A stretch of DNA of 64,000 bases from Cymbidium sinense (taxonomy: Eukaryota > Streptophyta > Magnoliopsida > Asparagales > Orchidaceae). The position numbers and the translations under genes were made by a program. The stretch covers positions 114,269,121 to 114,333,120 of the forward strand of contig CM038222.1 of the NCBI GenBank assembly GCA_021442155.1. The letters run 5' to 3'. This document shows positions 24,889 to 36,800 of the stretch, piece after piece (the stretch's first letter is position 1; each line of letters starts with the position of its first letter). The notes beneath the pieces were generated by a model. It was not told where the DNA came from, searched no databases, and worked only from the letters and a program-made list of their open reading frames with translations.

Positions 24889-27800
24889 AAGCTTAAATTG
24901 TCAATCAAATCAATAATTGAACCAAGTATTAAATATTAAACTCTTGAGATAAGATCGTCCTTGCAATCATCCAATTTAAAATAACCTACAATAAGCTGAA
25001 TGTTTATCCCACATAAGCAAAACTTGTGTCACCATTTGCAAGATAAAACAGACTCAAACAATATTCATGTTGAATACTTCAATCAAACTTGCAATAATTT
25101 GAAATTCTATATGCGAATGAGAACAAAATTTAGATTCAGTTTATGAGGAATTCATGGCGAGCTGAAGCATACAAATAAAAATACCTCACACTCAGTAAAA
25201 TAATTAGGATATTGAATTGAGTTGTCATTGGCATGACTTTGGGTGAATGTTGCATGCATCACTAAGCATCATCATTCAATCTAAATATTTTAATGTACAT
25301 GCAAATGCTCAAATGAAATGAACTCCATGTATACAGTGCTTCATGATTCATGTGAGTGTTTGAAAGAGTTAAATTCTTACATGTGGTGCAAGACAAGTCC
25401 TACATTTAAGTTTATAGTTTGTGTTTGGACAAAAGGATTATCCGTCGCATCAGCTTTGAAGTGATTTTATATTTCATTCAAATATTTCAAAACTTATACA
25501 AGCTTCCAAATGAGTAAGTAGAGTGCTTTCACGTATTTCAAGATGAGTCCATACAATCATTATATTGACATATATGTGAAAGATTTAAAAAAATATAATT
25601 CAGCATAAACTTCGAGACTGTTTTATAGACAAATCAAATACTTTGAGATTCATGTGAATATCCTGAATAGAAATATTTTTACCAAGCACCTTTTATATAA
25701 TTTAAATACTTGCATGGGCCTCGACACTATGCTAACAGCTTAGAGCTAGTATCTAAGGATGTTGTGCGGGTTGATATCAAATGGATTTAAAGCTTTCTTC
25801 ATCTTGAAAAGCATGTAAACCTCTTTACGAATGATAATTATTTTGGAAATGGACATTTATTTTGTAGGCTTAATTCCTAGAGACTGATGCATATACATAC
25901 TACTAATGGGCTGCTTCACTAAAGTATTGAAGTTGTAAATCCCATGTAATCAATCTGATCCTCCTCACAAGAACTGGAGTTGACAAGATTGGTTGCAAAC
26001 TATGTGTCTATTTCTTAAGAAAAATATCTGACTGTACATTTGCATACGACCATTAATAATATAAATAAAGAAGTTTTAGTTTTAAAGTGAAACTCTAAAT
26101 CAGGTTGAAAACATAATTTTACATTTATAGAGCCGGTCTTCTACAAACACATAAGCAGAGTTACAAAGATCTATATGCTGATAATAGTTGTGTTGAATGA
26201 GAATTTCAACCAGAAGGGATATCACCATCAAATTATATCTAAAATTCCAAGTTAACTCAATCCAAAATCAAGTTTCAATGATACTACAAAAAACTATAAA
26301 ATATTCAAATTAATTCAATATGGAATACTTAAAGCAAAACCACTTCGTTCACTTATTCGCAATTGTTTGTCGAATGTGATAATTTAAAAAAATATTAGCT
26401 CACAAAGGAGTTAATGTCAAATCAAGTACACAGTTATATTAATTCTTAATCAATTTCATGTCAAGAAGCGACGGATATGTTCTCTCCATATGGTTTGGCC
26501 AATGACTACATATTATACATTATCGAGTCTTGATCGAGTGGTTTGCTCCTCACCTCATTATATTACAAATGATCAGATCCTTATATTCCCCAATGACTCG
26601 CTCGAGTTGTGAACCATAGGTGCATTTAAAGAAAAAGTCCTTTGTTAGTTAATTGACTTATTTTTGACAAACACCATCCCAGGTCTCTTTGGATGACGTA
26701 ACCCATAGTTGTTGACAAGGATCCTTTGGTCAGGTTAAGTCGACTATCTCCTCTTACTAAGTAGACTATGAACCATGACAACTCGGGATGATGAACCATG
26801 AGATCTTGATCGGGCGCATCATCATTCTCTCACCCATTCTCTTTAAGCTAACGATGATAAATTTTATAAATTTTTTAAACTCCACTCACTGCTACTATAT
26901 ATTATGCAATTAGCGATCTAATGAGTAGCCTTAATCTAAAGTTATTTCTTAGCATTGGGAGGAGTAATTAACTATATGTGCTTGCATCTATAGGAAACCT
27001 GGAATCAGATTTAAAATACTCTCAAAATGAGGGCGAAATCTCTAGATAGTGTTATATCTACTGTTTCATCTGTCTTCTAAAAATTTGTCTGACATTTATC
27101 CATACTCTTTTCATCGAGAAGTCGGATGCAAATTTTTGGAGTCCATAGTTCCCTTGATTTGGCGCAGGAAGGTTATTATGTGTCGGTTAATAGGAACCGC
27201 TACTACAATGATGATTGTAGAGGATTGTCTGACTAAGGTGAGGCTCGCCTTTATCTTGTATTTTAAGTTACTTTGCATTTTATAAATTTTTCTTTGTTGG
27301 TTGCAGCTAAGCGTGACTAGTGTACAGATGTCGGCTGAGGGTGACGAGGGACACTCGCCAGCCCCTCAAATTATTTTTTTGACAGCCCATGTAGTTCTGT
27401 AAAATTGATTCATCTTATTATAAGCAATTTGCTAGGTTATTATCTAAATGATGAGGAATTTCGTTCACTTGAGTGATGGCTTTCATTTCCAAGGCAGGAA
27501 AATTCCCTATTCAAAATTTGACTTCATTTCTCATTGTTTTGCAATAATTCTAGATTTACCCTTGGCCAACTTGGTAGTGCTAAGTATGGTCTCGAAAGAG
27601 GGCTTACATCCACAAGAGGTACCCATCGAAGTGCTGCACTATCTTTTGATATGACGACTAGTTTCACTTCTGCAGATATTGGGAAGATGTTAGCGATCTT
27701 CTTCTTCTTGTCGGAATAGCGGTGAGTCTACGAAGGGTGAGTCGTCTCAATTGTCGTGGGATGATGTGGAGGAGTTGTAGATACTCACCAACTCATTGGA

Positions 27801-30800
27801 GCTCGCCATTGTATGAGGTGAGGTCACTCTCTTAAAAGAGGTCTTGGACTCGTCGAAGCAAGAAATAAGTGTGTTTTTAGAAGACCTCTGTCCTATCCAT
27901 TAGACAATGGACGCCCTTCATTCCTATTTTCGCATTTTTTTCATAAAAAGAAAAAAGGATTAGACGGATTTAGGGAATACAAGAAAAAGAAGGATGCATA
28001 TCAAAATGTAGAATCTATGTATATCATATGAAGTGAAGGAAGATATAGTAGCGAATCGAACCCGCATCGACTGGAAGGCTAGGGGTTATAGTCGACGTTG
28101 GTTGATCATTTTTCACATCTCTAATTCAAACCAACATGAGATTTTGGTTTCATCTGCCTTTATGGAAGATCGATGTATTCATCTTTTATTCTCAATTCGA
28201 GAAAGAAAGATTGATTGAATTATTCAAAAAAGGGCCTTTATCCAATTCTTCTTTTTTTCTATTATCTATCTAGAATATATGATATATAAAGAAATTAAGG
28301 CCCAATAGGATTTGAACCTATACCAAAGGTTTAGAAGACCTCTGTCCTATCCATTAGACAATGGTCGCTCTTCATTCCTATTTTTGCATTTTTTTTCATA
28401 AAAAGAAAAAAGGATTAGAAGGATTTAGGGAATACAAGAAAAAGAAGGATGCATATCAAAATGTAGAATCTATGTATATCATATGAAGTGAAGGAAGATA
28501 TAGTGGGTAGCGGGAATCGAACCCGCATCATTAGCTTGGAAGGCTAGGGTTATAGTCGACGCTGGTTGATCATTTTTAACATCTCTAATTCAAAACCGAA
28601 CATGAGATTTTGGTTTCATTCGGCTCCTTTATGGAAGATTGATGTGGTCATAGCTGTAGCTAGAGTCACAACGAAGGTAGTTTGTGGTGGTGAAGTACTG
28701 ATGAGATTTTACGATTATGAGGGATGAGCTATAACCTTACTTTAGGGCTTGGTCAAGTTGCAGAGGACTTCCCTCCTTTCTAACGCAAACTTTTATTTGA
28801 TTATATGTGCGAGAAGGGCGGACTGAGCGAAAAATAATCCTATTATAAAATTGCTCAAAAATAATGTATATGAGTTATTTTGAGTGCGTGTTATATCTTT
28901 GTTTTTTCAACTTTTAATAAAAATATTTCTTTTTCTCTACTCGTCATTTTTGTTTTGTTGAGTCTGCTTTATGATGCAAGTGAATATTATTAATGATCTT
29001 TCTCATAATTTGCATCGCATGAGATATCTGCGTGATCAATTAATCATTTTTCCATTTAATGGTGGATGTGATGTCCCCCCTACTGCGCCTTACTTATCGC
29101 TTCTATAATTCTTTCCTACCGTGAGCAATTGAGTCTTTATTACTCTTTTGACTTCAAGCTAGTAGAGCTCTTGCTCTGTTGAGTAGAACTCGCTCCCACT
29201 CTTGTCTAAGTGATCTTCTTCATGATGACACTTTTAAAGAAGGCGACTTTGTCATTCCATTAAGCTCAGATTAAAGAGGTGTCAGTCTTACGTGACCTTT
29301 GTCTTCTACAACTATTGTTGTTGCAACGCCAAGTTTAATGTGTAGGTAGCCGAGAGGATTGAGCGGTTCAACACGACTCGCGTTGGTGAGTTGTGCATCC
29401 CCTTTCCTCACTTTAGAAATGGATTTTGGCTCCTTTCCCGCAAGTGGGTCAACATCTTAAACTTCTCTAGGTTGGTGCTTGCCCAAGTTCTCCCCAACTC
29501 CATGGCGAGCATTACCACTTTCATTCTCTGCTTGCGGGAAGAAAATCTTTCATGGAGTATCTGCCTTTTTAGGCAAGTCTTCATGGTGAATGGCCGCCAA
29601 TATGGGACTATGCAATTTTCGACTACTCTGCTGATGATTTATGGCCTGACGCACATGGTGCAACGGTTGCGCTCGAAGCTCTTGTTCGTTAAGAGCTCGT
29701 CTCTATGGCCAGTGTCGTCTTGTTCTCTTCCTTTCCTAGCCAACAAAGTGCCTACCTTTGGTGAGCCGAACACTCAGGAGGTGGTATTGGAGAAACTGAT
29801 GGGCCGGACTTTGAACATTTTCCATTATCTCCATTTTGACAATGTTACTAGTGTCCTCTATGATGAGTTTACCTATTCGTTGTTTGATATGCTTCTTTAT
29901 GACTCGGACTTTGAACATTTTATGCTTGCTTATTTGCAAGAGATGTGACCTCGAATCCCTGACGAGTGGTCGGGGAGGGAGGAGGTGCAGAGTATGGCTC
30001 TAGTGAGGTCCGATGAGGAGGCCAAGTCTGACTCGGAAGAATTTCGGGAAGAGGGCTGCAAGATCAACTCTTCAGAGCAGCTAACGAAGGGGCGAGCCTG
30101 AAGAAGAGGAGCAGGGAAAATATGCGAAGGATAATTACACCCCAAAACTAGTCGAGCCAACCAGTAAAGCCTATGAGTTTGAGTTGGCGATCCTTTCTAA
30201 GGAATTCGATGAGCTTCTAGAGAAAATTCCCAATGGGTGACTGACCTATGCTGTCATGATGGCTCAAGCGATGGCGTGACAGTCAATCTGAAAAATCTAC
30301 CGAAAGTTTTATGTTACAAGGAAAGAAGCCTTCTCTGTGAAGTCTCGATTGGCGATTGTGAAGAAAAATCTACAATCTCTTAAAATCAAGCATAGAGATC
30401 TTTAGGCTGAGGCAGCTTGACAAGAGGAGGAGAACGATAAGGCCGCCTTAGAGCTTACTTGCCTAGCAGAAGCAAACAGCTCAGAGGAAAAGCTCTCTCA
30501 TTGCACTGAGGAGTTTCAGAAGAAAGAAGCTGAGTTTGTTGGGTTTCTAGAATTTGATGAGTACCATGATCTACTCCAATAGAAATTTAAGGAAGACGTC
30601 GACTTCATTATCGCAAAAATAGTGAAGCACGCTCAATTGGACGCCAAGTTTTTGGATTTCTCCAATTCGGACTCCGATGAAGATGACGATGAGGGCATCA
30701 CAAGTTGATGATCATTTTTTTAAGCAAGAAAAGAGCGACCATGTATCTCTTACTCATTTTCTTGTAAAGATTCTTACATGAAATGGAACAACAATTTTCC

Positions 30801-33800
30801 TTTCATTCGTCGAGTGTGACTATAATTATAATGATGGTTGTTCCTTACTAAGTTTCTTGTTATGCCTATTATATGAATATTCAGCTTGAGACTTGGGGTA
30901 TATCTAATCATCGGTTTATCGAAGTTATCCCTAGGCAGTCGCTTAATAACTGCGAATTAGGTGAATTTTTCTTCACGAGTTGTGTGACTTGGCAGGTAAG
31001 CATTTAATTGCTTGGTACTAATATTGGGTCTTCGATTCCGCATACTATTAGTTTTTCATTTTGAGTCACCAACCTCACGAGGTATTGTTTTTTATTTTTT
31101 ATTGAGTTTTCGACCTCACTAGGTGTTGGTCTTACACTATAGTCGCCAATCTCATTAGTTGTTGGTCTTTTTTATATTGAATTGTCGACCTTACTAGGTG
31201 TCGGTCTTACATTATAATCACCAACCTCATGGGGTGTTGGTCTTTTTTATATTGAGTTGTCGACCTCACATGGTATTAGTCTTACATTATAGTCACCAAT
31301 CTCACGGGTTGTTTTCCTTTTCATATTGAGTTGTTGACCTCACGGAGTGTCAGTCTTACACTATAGTTGCCAATCTTATGGGGTGTTAGTCTTTTTTGAG
31401 ATAATTGTTAGCTTGGATATGTGAGTAAACTTAATCATTTAGTCCGATGGTGGCGCTTCAAGCCTTGCACAATGACTTGGGCCAATAACGTTGTGCCGAG
31501 CAACCTTAGCTTATAGGCACCTCCGGAGCTTAGTATTTCTACCTCTTAGAGATCTTGGTCGACTCTCAGCTCCCCGAGTATGTTTCTTTAGTACTCGTTA
31601 TTATTCTACATGTTAGTTTGACTAGAAAAGCAAAATACAAATAACTTTATTATTAGAAATATATGATATGTGGAAATAAAGAGTTGGTACAAGTTGGGGA
31701 AACTTCTCATCAAGGATAAAATTTTTTTAAGTCTCTTGCTTTTCATGTTCTTAGTATGTCCTCGTCTGAATTAGATTATAGTCGGTATGCACCAGGATCA
31801 ACTTGATCCTTGATTATGAAAGACTCATCCTGGTTATGGGTGAGCTTGCCCATAGCGTTTTGCCGAACCACGACATCTACTTTCTTGAGTACTAAATTGA
31901 CACTCTTAAAGTGCTTCTCTTTCACATGACGATTGTAATATCTTGCAATTCGTCTCTTTGTTTATTCTAATGCTTCTATTTCAGTTCTTCAAGCATGTTG
32001 AGTATGACCTCCATAGCTTTTGAGTTCGTTTTCTCCCACTTGCCATCTTCACCTTCTAGCCCCTCCATTAATAAAACCCTTTTGGCTTTGGACTTCATAT
32101 TCGATCGACAGAACAACTTTTGTTCCATGTGACGGTATTAATGGAGAATGTCTTGTTGTATTTGTGGGAGTAGTTCTGAATGGCCAATGTACGGCGGGTA
32201 ATGCATCTATCCATTTAGCCTTGGCATCCTCCATTTTCTTTTTGAGTAAGTTAAAGATCTTGTTGGCGGCCTCCACTTCGCTATTGCTCTATGGGTAGTG
32301 TGCTGATGTGAACTTTAGGTTGATTCCTTTTGACTTGCATAAATCTCTTAAGCCTCTTTTGACGAATTGAGACCCATTATCTATAACGATCGTTATGAAT
32401 AGTCTATACTTGTAAATGATGTTGGACCAAATGAAATTTCTGACTACTTGGGAGGTCACCTTGGCGAGTGACTTTGCCTCAATCTATTTGCTGAAATAAT
32501 CAATCACGACGGAAACGAATTTCTTTACTCGTTGGCGATTGGAAATTGAGCTATTAGATCTATTCCCCAGATGTTGAACGGACAAGGACTTGTGATAGGC
32601 TGCAAAGATTATGGCGGTTGATCGGCGAGTTGGATTTGTTCTCTGGGTATTTGCTCTATCTTGAAATATTTTATCTATCATATCTCAGCCTTCACCTTGA
32701 GTAGGTACTTCTACAATAACTCGTGCCTGACTTCATAGTCGTTAATTGCTTCACTAGTAATTGTGAGTTTAAATAAGCCACAACACGCGACGCCTTGACT
32801 CCTCGAGCGAATCTCAGTCTAGCGAGTAGAGCTCCATACTCGAACCGATTATTCGTCACCTTAAAGCCGAATTTAATTGACTGTATTATAGTGATTTATG
32901 CTAGGCTATTCAACACAATGGCAACGCCCATGGCTAGCTCGCCTAATGAGTCATTAACATATATTTGACCGGGGTGTCGTGTGAATTGCTAAAATCAACA
33001 AGAAAGTTCGCCAGTGCTTGGGCTTTGATCCCCATTTTGGGCGAGTAAGAGAGATGAAACTCACTTAGTTCTATTGATCAGTTCAACAATCTCTTTGAGT
33101 GATCGGGCTTGATGAGTATAGATTTGAGCGGGCTATCAATGACAACTTGGATTGAATGTGGTTGGAAGAAGGGTCACTACTTCCCACCTTCTCTGATCAA
33201 AATTAAGCTAATTGAGTCTTCTCCAACTCCTAAGTATAACAGGAGGGTTTCTCCCTCCTTTGGGCTCTATAGTAGAGGAGGTGATCCGAGTAGGTCTTTT
33301 AGGTCGCAAAAAGCTTTCTCACATTTTTGAGTTCACTCGAATTTCTTTGCTCCCTTGAGAACCTCGAAAAATGGCGAACAACGCTCCCAAACTTTTGAGA
33401 TGAATCTGTTTAGCCTGACTACTCGCCTTGCGAGCAATTGCATTTTTTTTCACAGTCTTGGTTGATGACATTTCAAATATCGCCTTCATTTTATTTGGGT
33501 TCATCTTTATATCTTCAAGAGTAATGAGAAATCTCAAAAGTTTTCTTGTTCCTGTACCAAAAATGCATTTTAGAGTATTAAGGCGCATAATGTACCTTTT
33601 TAATGTGGTGAATGTTTCCTAAAGGTTTCGAATAGAGACAATTTTAACTAGCAAGTCGTCAACATAAATTTCATTATTGTGTAATCAGTTGTTGAGTCAA
33701 AAGTTCAAATTAATGAAGTCGACACATTCTCTTCATTTTGCACGACTTCTGCACCATTACCATGTTGGATAGCCACTCCAAATACTGAAATTCCTTAATG

Positions 33801-36800
33801 AAGTTGGCTTTAAGCAGCTTGGTGAGCTTGGTGGTCTGTGGTCTTCCTCATTTTCTGTTTGATGAGTTGAGCATCTTTGCGAACATTAAGGTGATGATAG
33901 GCAATGTTAATGTCAATGCCCGATATCTCTACTACAATTTAGGCGAATACATCAAGATTATCCAAGAGAGTTTGGGTGAGACTCTCTTTATGCTCGGGGT
34001 AGAAAGCTGAGCTGATCTTTAGGACTCGCCCATTATCTTGCATGGTCAGGACTTATTTTCTCTCCTCGAGGACTTTGATCTCAGTTGACACATCTAATTG
34101 CAAGACTTCGTCTTTTATGCCTGACCTGTCAACGGCTCAAGTGGCAAACACAGGATTGATTGAGATTTCTTTTGATGGTAATTTAAGTGCTTATAATTGT
34201 GCTATGCTTCACGCTTAAACTAATTTCAATATTGTAATATTTAATCTTAAATTTTTTGTGACCAAAGATTTCAAGGATTTTTTAGATCTTCAGTGTGTTG
34301 ATCTTGAAGGGATCTTTAGGCCATGATGCGTGTGGGCTGATTGCTTTTCCATTGTACCTATAATTTGGTTCTCATTGCTCTTTTACAAAATGATTTCTCA
34401 GGGTTCAGTACCATAATATTTAATATGTTTTGTGACTGTGGCTTGTAAGGTTCTTGGAAACTTCAACGCAGTGATCTTGAAGGGCAGGAACCTTACTTCA
34501 TGATCCATCTGAGTTGATGTTGTTTTTTCAATAGTATATTGGAGCGGCTGACCTCTAATTTCATTCTTTAACTGATCTTTTACAAAGTGATTCTTGGATT
34601 ATTTATTTATTTATTTAACTTATGTATCATTTTACTGGCGATGTTGATGTTGGCAATTGTTTATCAGGATATGTTTGAAGAGAAGAGAAGTATTCTAGAA
34701 CCAGCCGGTGCGCTTTCTTTAGCAGGGACAGAAGCGTACTGCAGATATTATGGTTTGAAGGGCGAATCAGTTGTTGCTATAACAAGTGGGGCAAACATGA
34801 ATTTTGATAGACTTAGATTAGTGACTGAACTTGCTGATGTTGGACGGAAACGAGAAGCTGTTCTTGCAACTTTTCTACGTGAGGAGGTTGGAAGTTTTAA
34901 ACAATTTTGTGAGCTGGTGAGTTACAAATTAAAATTTTCTAGCTCCCCCTTATAAGAAGAGACTTGAGACATTTGTTAGCAAAACATGGAAAATTTGGCA
35001 GGTTGGTCAGATAAATATCACAGAGTTCAAGTACCGATACAATTCCAGTAAAGAGGAAGCTCTTGTTCTGTATAGGTAAGTGCCTTGGTTGTAGTTTCTA
35101 ACAACTTTTTTATGTACATCTCGGGTAAAGGAAACAATTAACCACGTTTTCTTTTTTACATTTTTTTTTCTTTTGTTCTTCAATGTTTTTTCCTGAGGTG
35201 GTTTCTTGTTTACATCATGGTGCAGTGTTGGGGTTCACACCGACTATGACCTTGACGACATGATGAAACGAATGGAAGATGCAGAACTTAAAACCATAAA
35301 TCTGACCAAAAATGACTTGGCAAAGGACCACCTACGACATCTTGTATGGTTCTAGTCTCTCATTGTTGCTCTGTGTCTGATTGCAATGATAGGATAAAGC
35401 TGTCTTAAATTTAAATTTCTTCGGTTTGGTTCATATTTAGAAGATTAAGTGTCTAGCTGCCACTGATAGGGGCAGCATCATGCCATTGAACCTAGCTGGG
35501 ATGGGACATGACATTAATATTGACGATGCAATATAGCATGAATATGGAGATATTAGAAGTGTTACATAGGATAAGAATGCTCTGGTGTGACATAATATAT
35601 ACATCGATGTATTCAAGCGATAGCACAAATAATTATGAATCTGACTGTACATTGCATGTCTATGCATGCAAGTATGCTTGACATGGTTAAGCATGTTGTG
35701 CATGTATAGTATATGGTTCCATGGAGTTACAAGTGTATGTATGCATGTGTATTTATGTTGGGATATTTTGGATACGATTGTGTTGGGAGGATGAAATTTT
35801 GTATACAACAACAACAAGCTTTTATCCCACTAAGTGGGGTCGGCTACATGAATCCTTTGTCTCCATTGTGTCCTATTATGTGTCAAATTCTCATTTAATT
35901 CAAGTATACTTAAGATCATTTTTTATACATCTTAACCAAGTCTTTTTAGGTCCACCTCTACCTTTCTTAACATAAGGCAAATCTAATGCATCTACTCTCC
36001 GAACGGGATCATCAGACGATCGACGCTTTATGTAGCCAAACCATCTAAGGTGACTCTCTCTAATCTTATTTGCCACTGGAGCTACTCCGACTTTTTCCTG
36101 AACATACTCATTTCGCATTTTATCTCTAAGAGTAAAGCCACTCATCCACCTGAGCATCCTCATCTTTGTAACACTTAACTTAGTCTTATGCTCTTTTATT
36201 CTAACGCCATATAAGTCGTCAGGTCTTACCACCATCTTATAAAATTTTCCCTTAAGTTTAAGTGAAATTTTTCTATCACACAACAGACCAGATGCATTCC
36301 TCCACTTCAACCATCCAACTTGAATTCTACTAATAACACCTCCATCTATTTCACCATCATTTTGAACAATAGAACCTAAATATCGCCACTCTTATTGACT
36401 TGTTACCTAATGTCACAACACTACCACTCTACAACTAAAATTACACTCCATATATTCGCTTTAGATCTACTTAAACTAAAACTTCTAGACTCTAATGTTG
36501 ACCTCCATAATTCAAGTTTCTCTTGGACTCCCTCTAGTCTTATCAACAAGAAGAATGTCAAAGAAAGCATACACCAAGGTGCATCTTCCGTAAATGCCTA
36601 GTAAGAACATCCATAACTAAAGCAAAAAGATAAGGGCTTAAAGTTGATCCTTGATGTAATCCAACTCAAATAGGAAAATATTTTGTCAATCCTCCTTGTA
36701 TTTGGACACAAGTAATAGCTCTAGTATACATATCCTTAATTACTTGAATATAACTAATATTAACTTCTTTATTCTGTAACTCTCCAAAGAACATCTCTTG

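Larger units (their letters stand above)
27876..28646 (-). mobile_element. Plastid DNA insert (NUPT), trnG-UCC/trnR-UCU region, tandemly duplicated
   Basis: Both tRNA sequences are in plastid order (trnG exon 2, spacer, trnR on the same strand). The common segment occurs at 27876-28192 and 28330-28646, offset 454 bp, with few mismatches in the spacer. It lies inside element B's antisense region, in the intron of a nuclear gene. The left copy is cut within trnR and the right copy ends in the trnG intron. The insertion must postdate element B. Confidence 0.88.
26450..34300 (-). mobile_element. Element B: decayed Ty3/gypsy LTR retrotransposon, Tat-like, interrupted by plastid DNA
   Basis: On the minus strand come RT (about 34000-33320), RNase H (about 33310-32740), integrase (about 32690-32030) and a 75-bp tandem array (about 31400-31060). 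The antisense ORF on the plus strand follows (about 29391-30710, with upstream parts 27000-27870 and 28650-29390). The far 3' sequence (26740-27130) resembles 51960-51580 of element C, so B and C are the same family in opposite orientation. LTRs are not delimited. It lies wholly inside the 20.5-kb intron. Confidence 0.82.
14187..34667 (+). other. 20,481-bp intron of threonine deaminase, filled with mobile elements
   Basis: The donor gtgaat follows ...ASIK and the acceptor ttatcag precedes DMFEEK; the two residue runs are contiguous in other plant homologues. Inside are a repeat-rich block (14.8-17.8 kb), a truncated L1 LINE, LTR-like DNA with a tandem array, a minus-strand Ty3/gypsy element and a duplicated plastid tRNA insert. 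No host exon is visible within it. Confidence 0.9.

Noticed and set aside
27876..28551. Functional nuclear tRNA genes
   Set aside because: trnR has a broken acceptor stem or is truncated, and trnG lacks exon 1; both are plastid-derived fragments.
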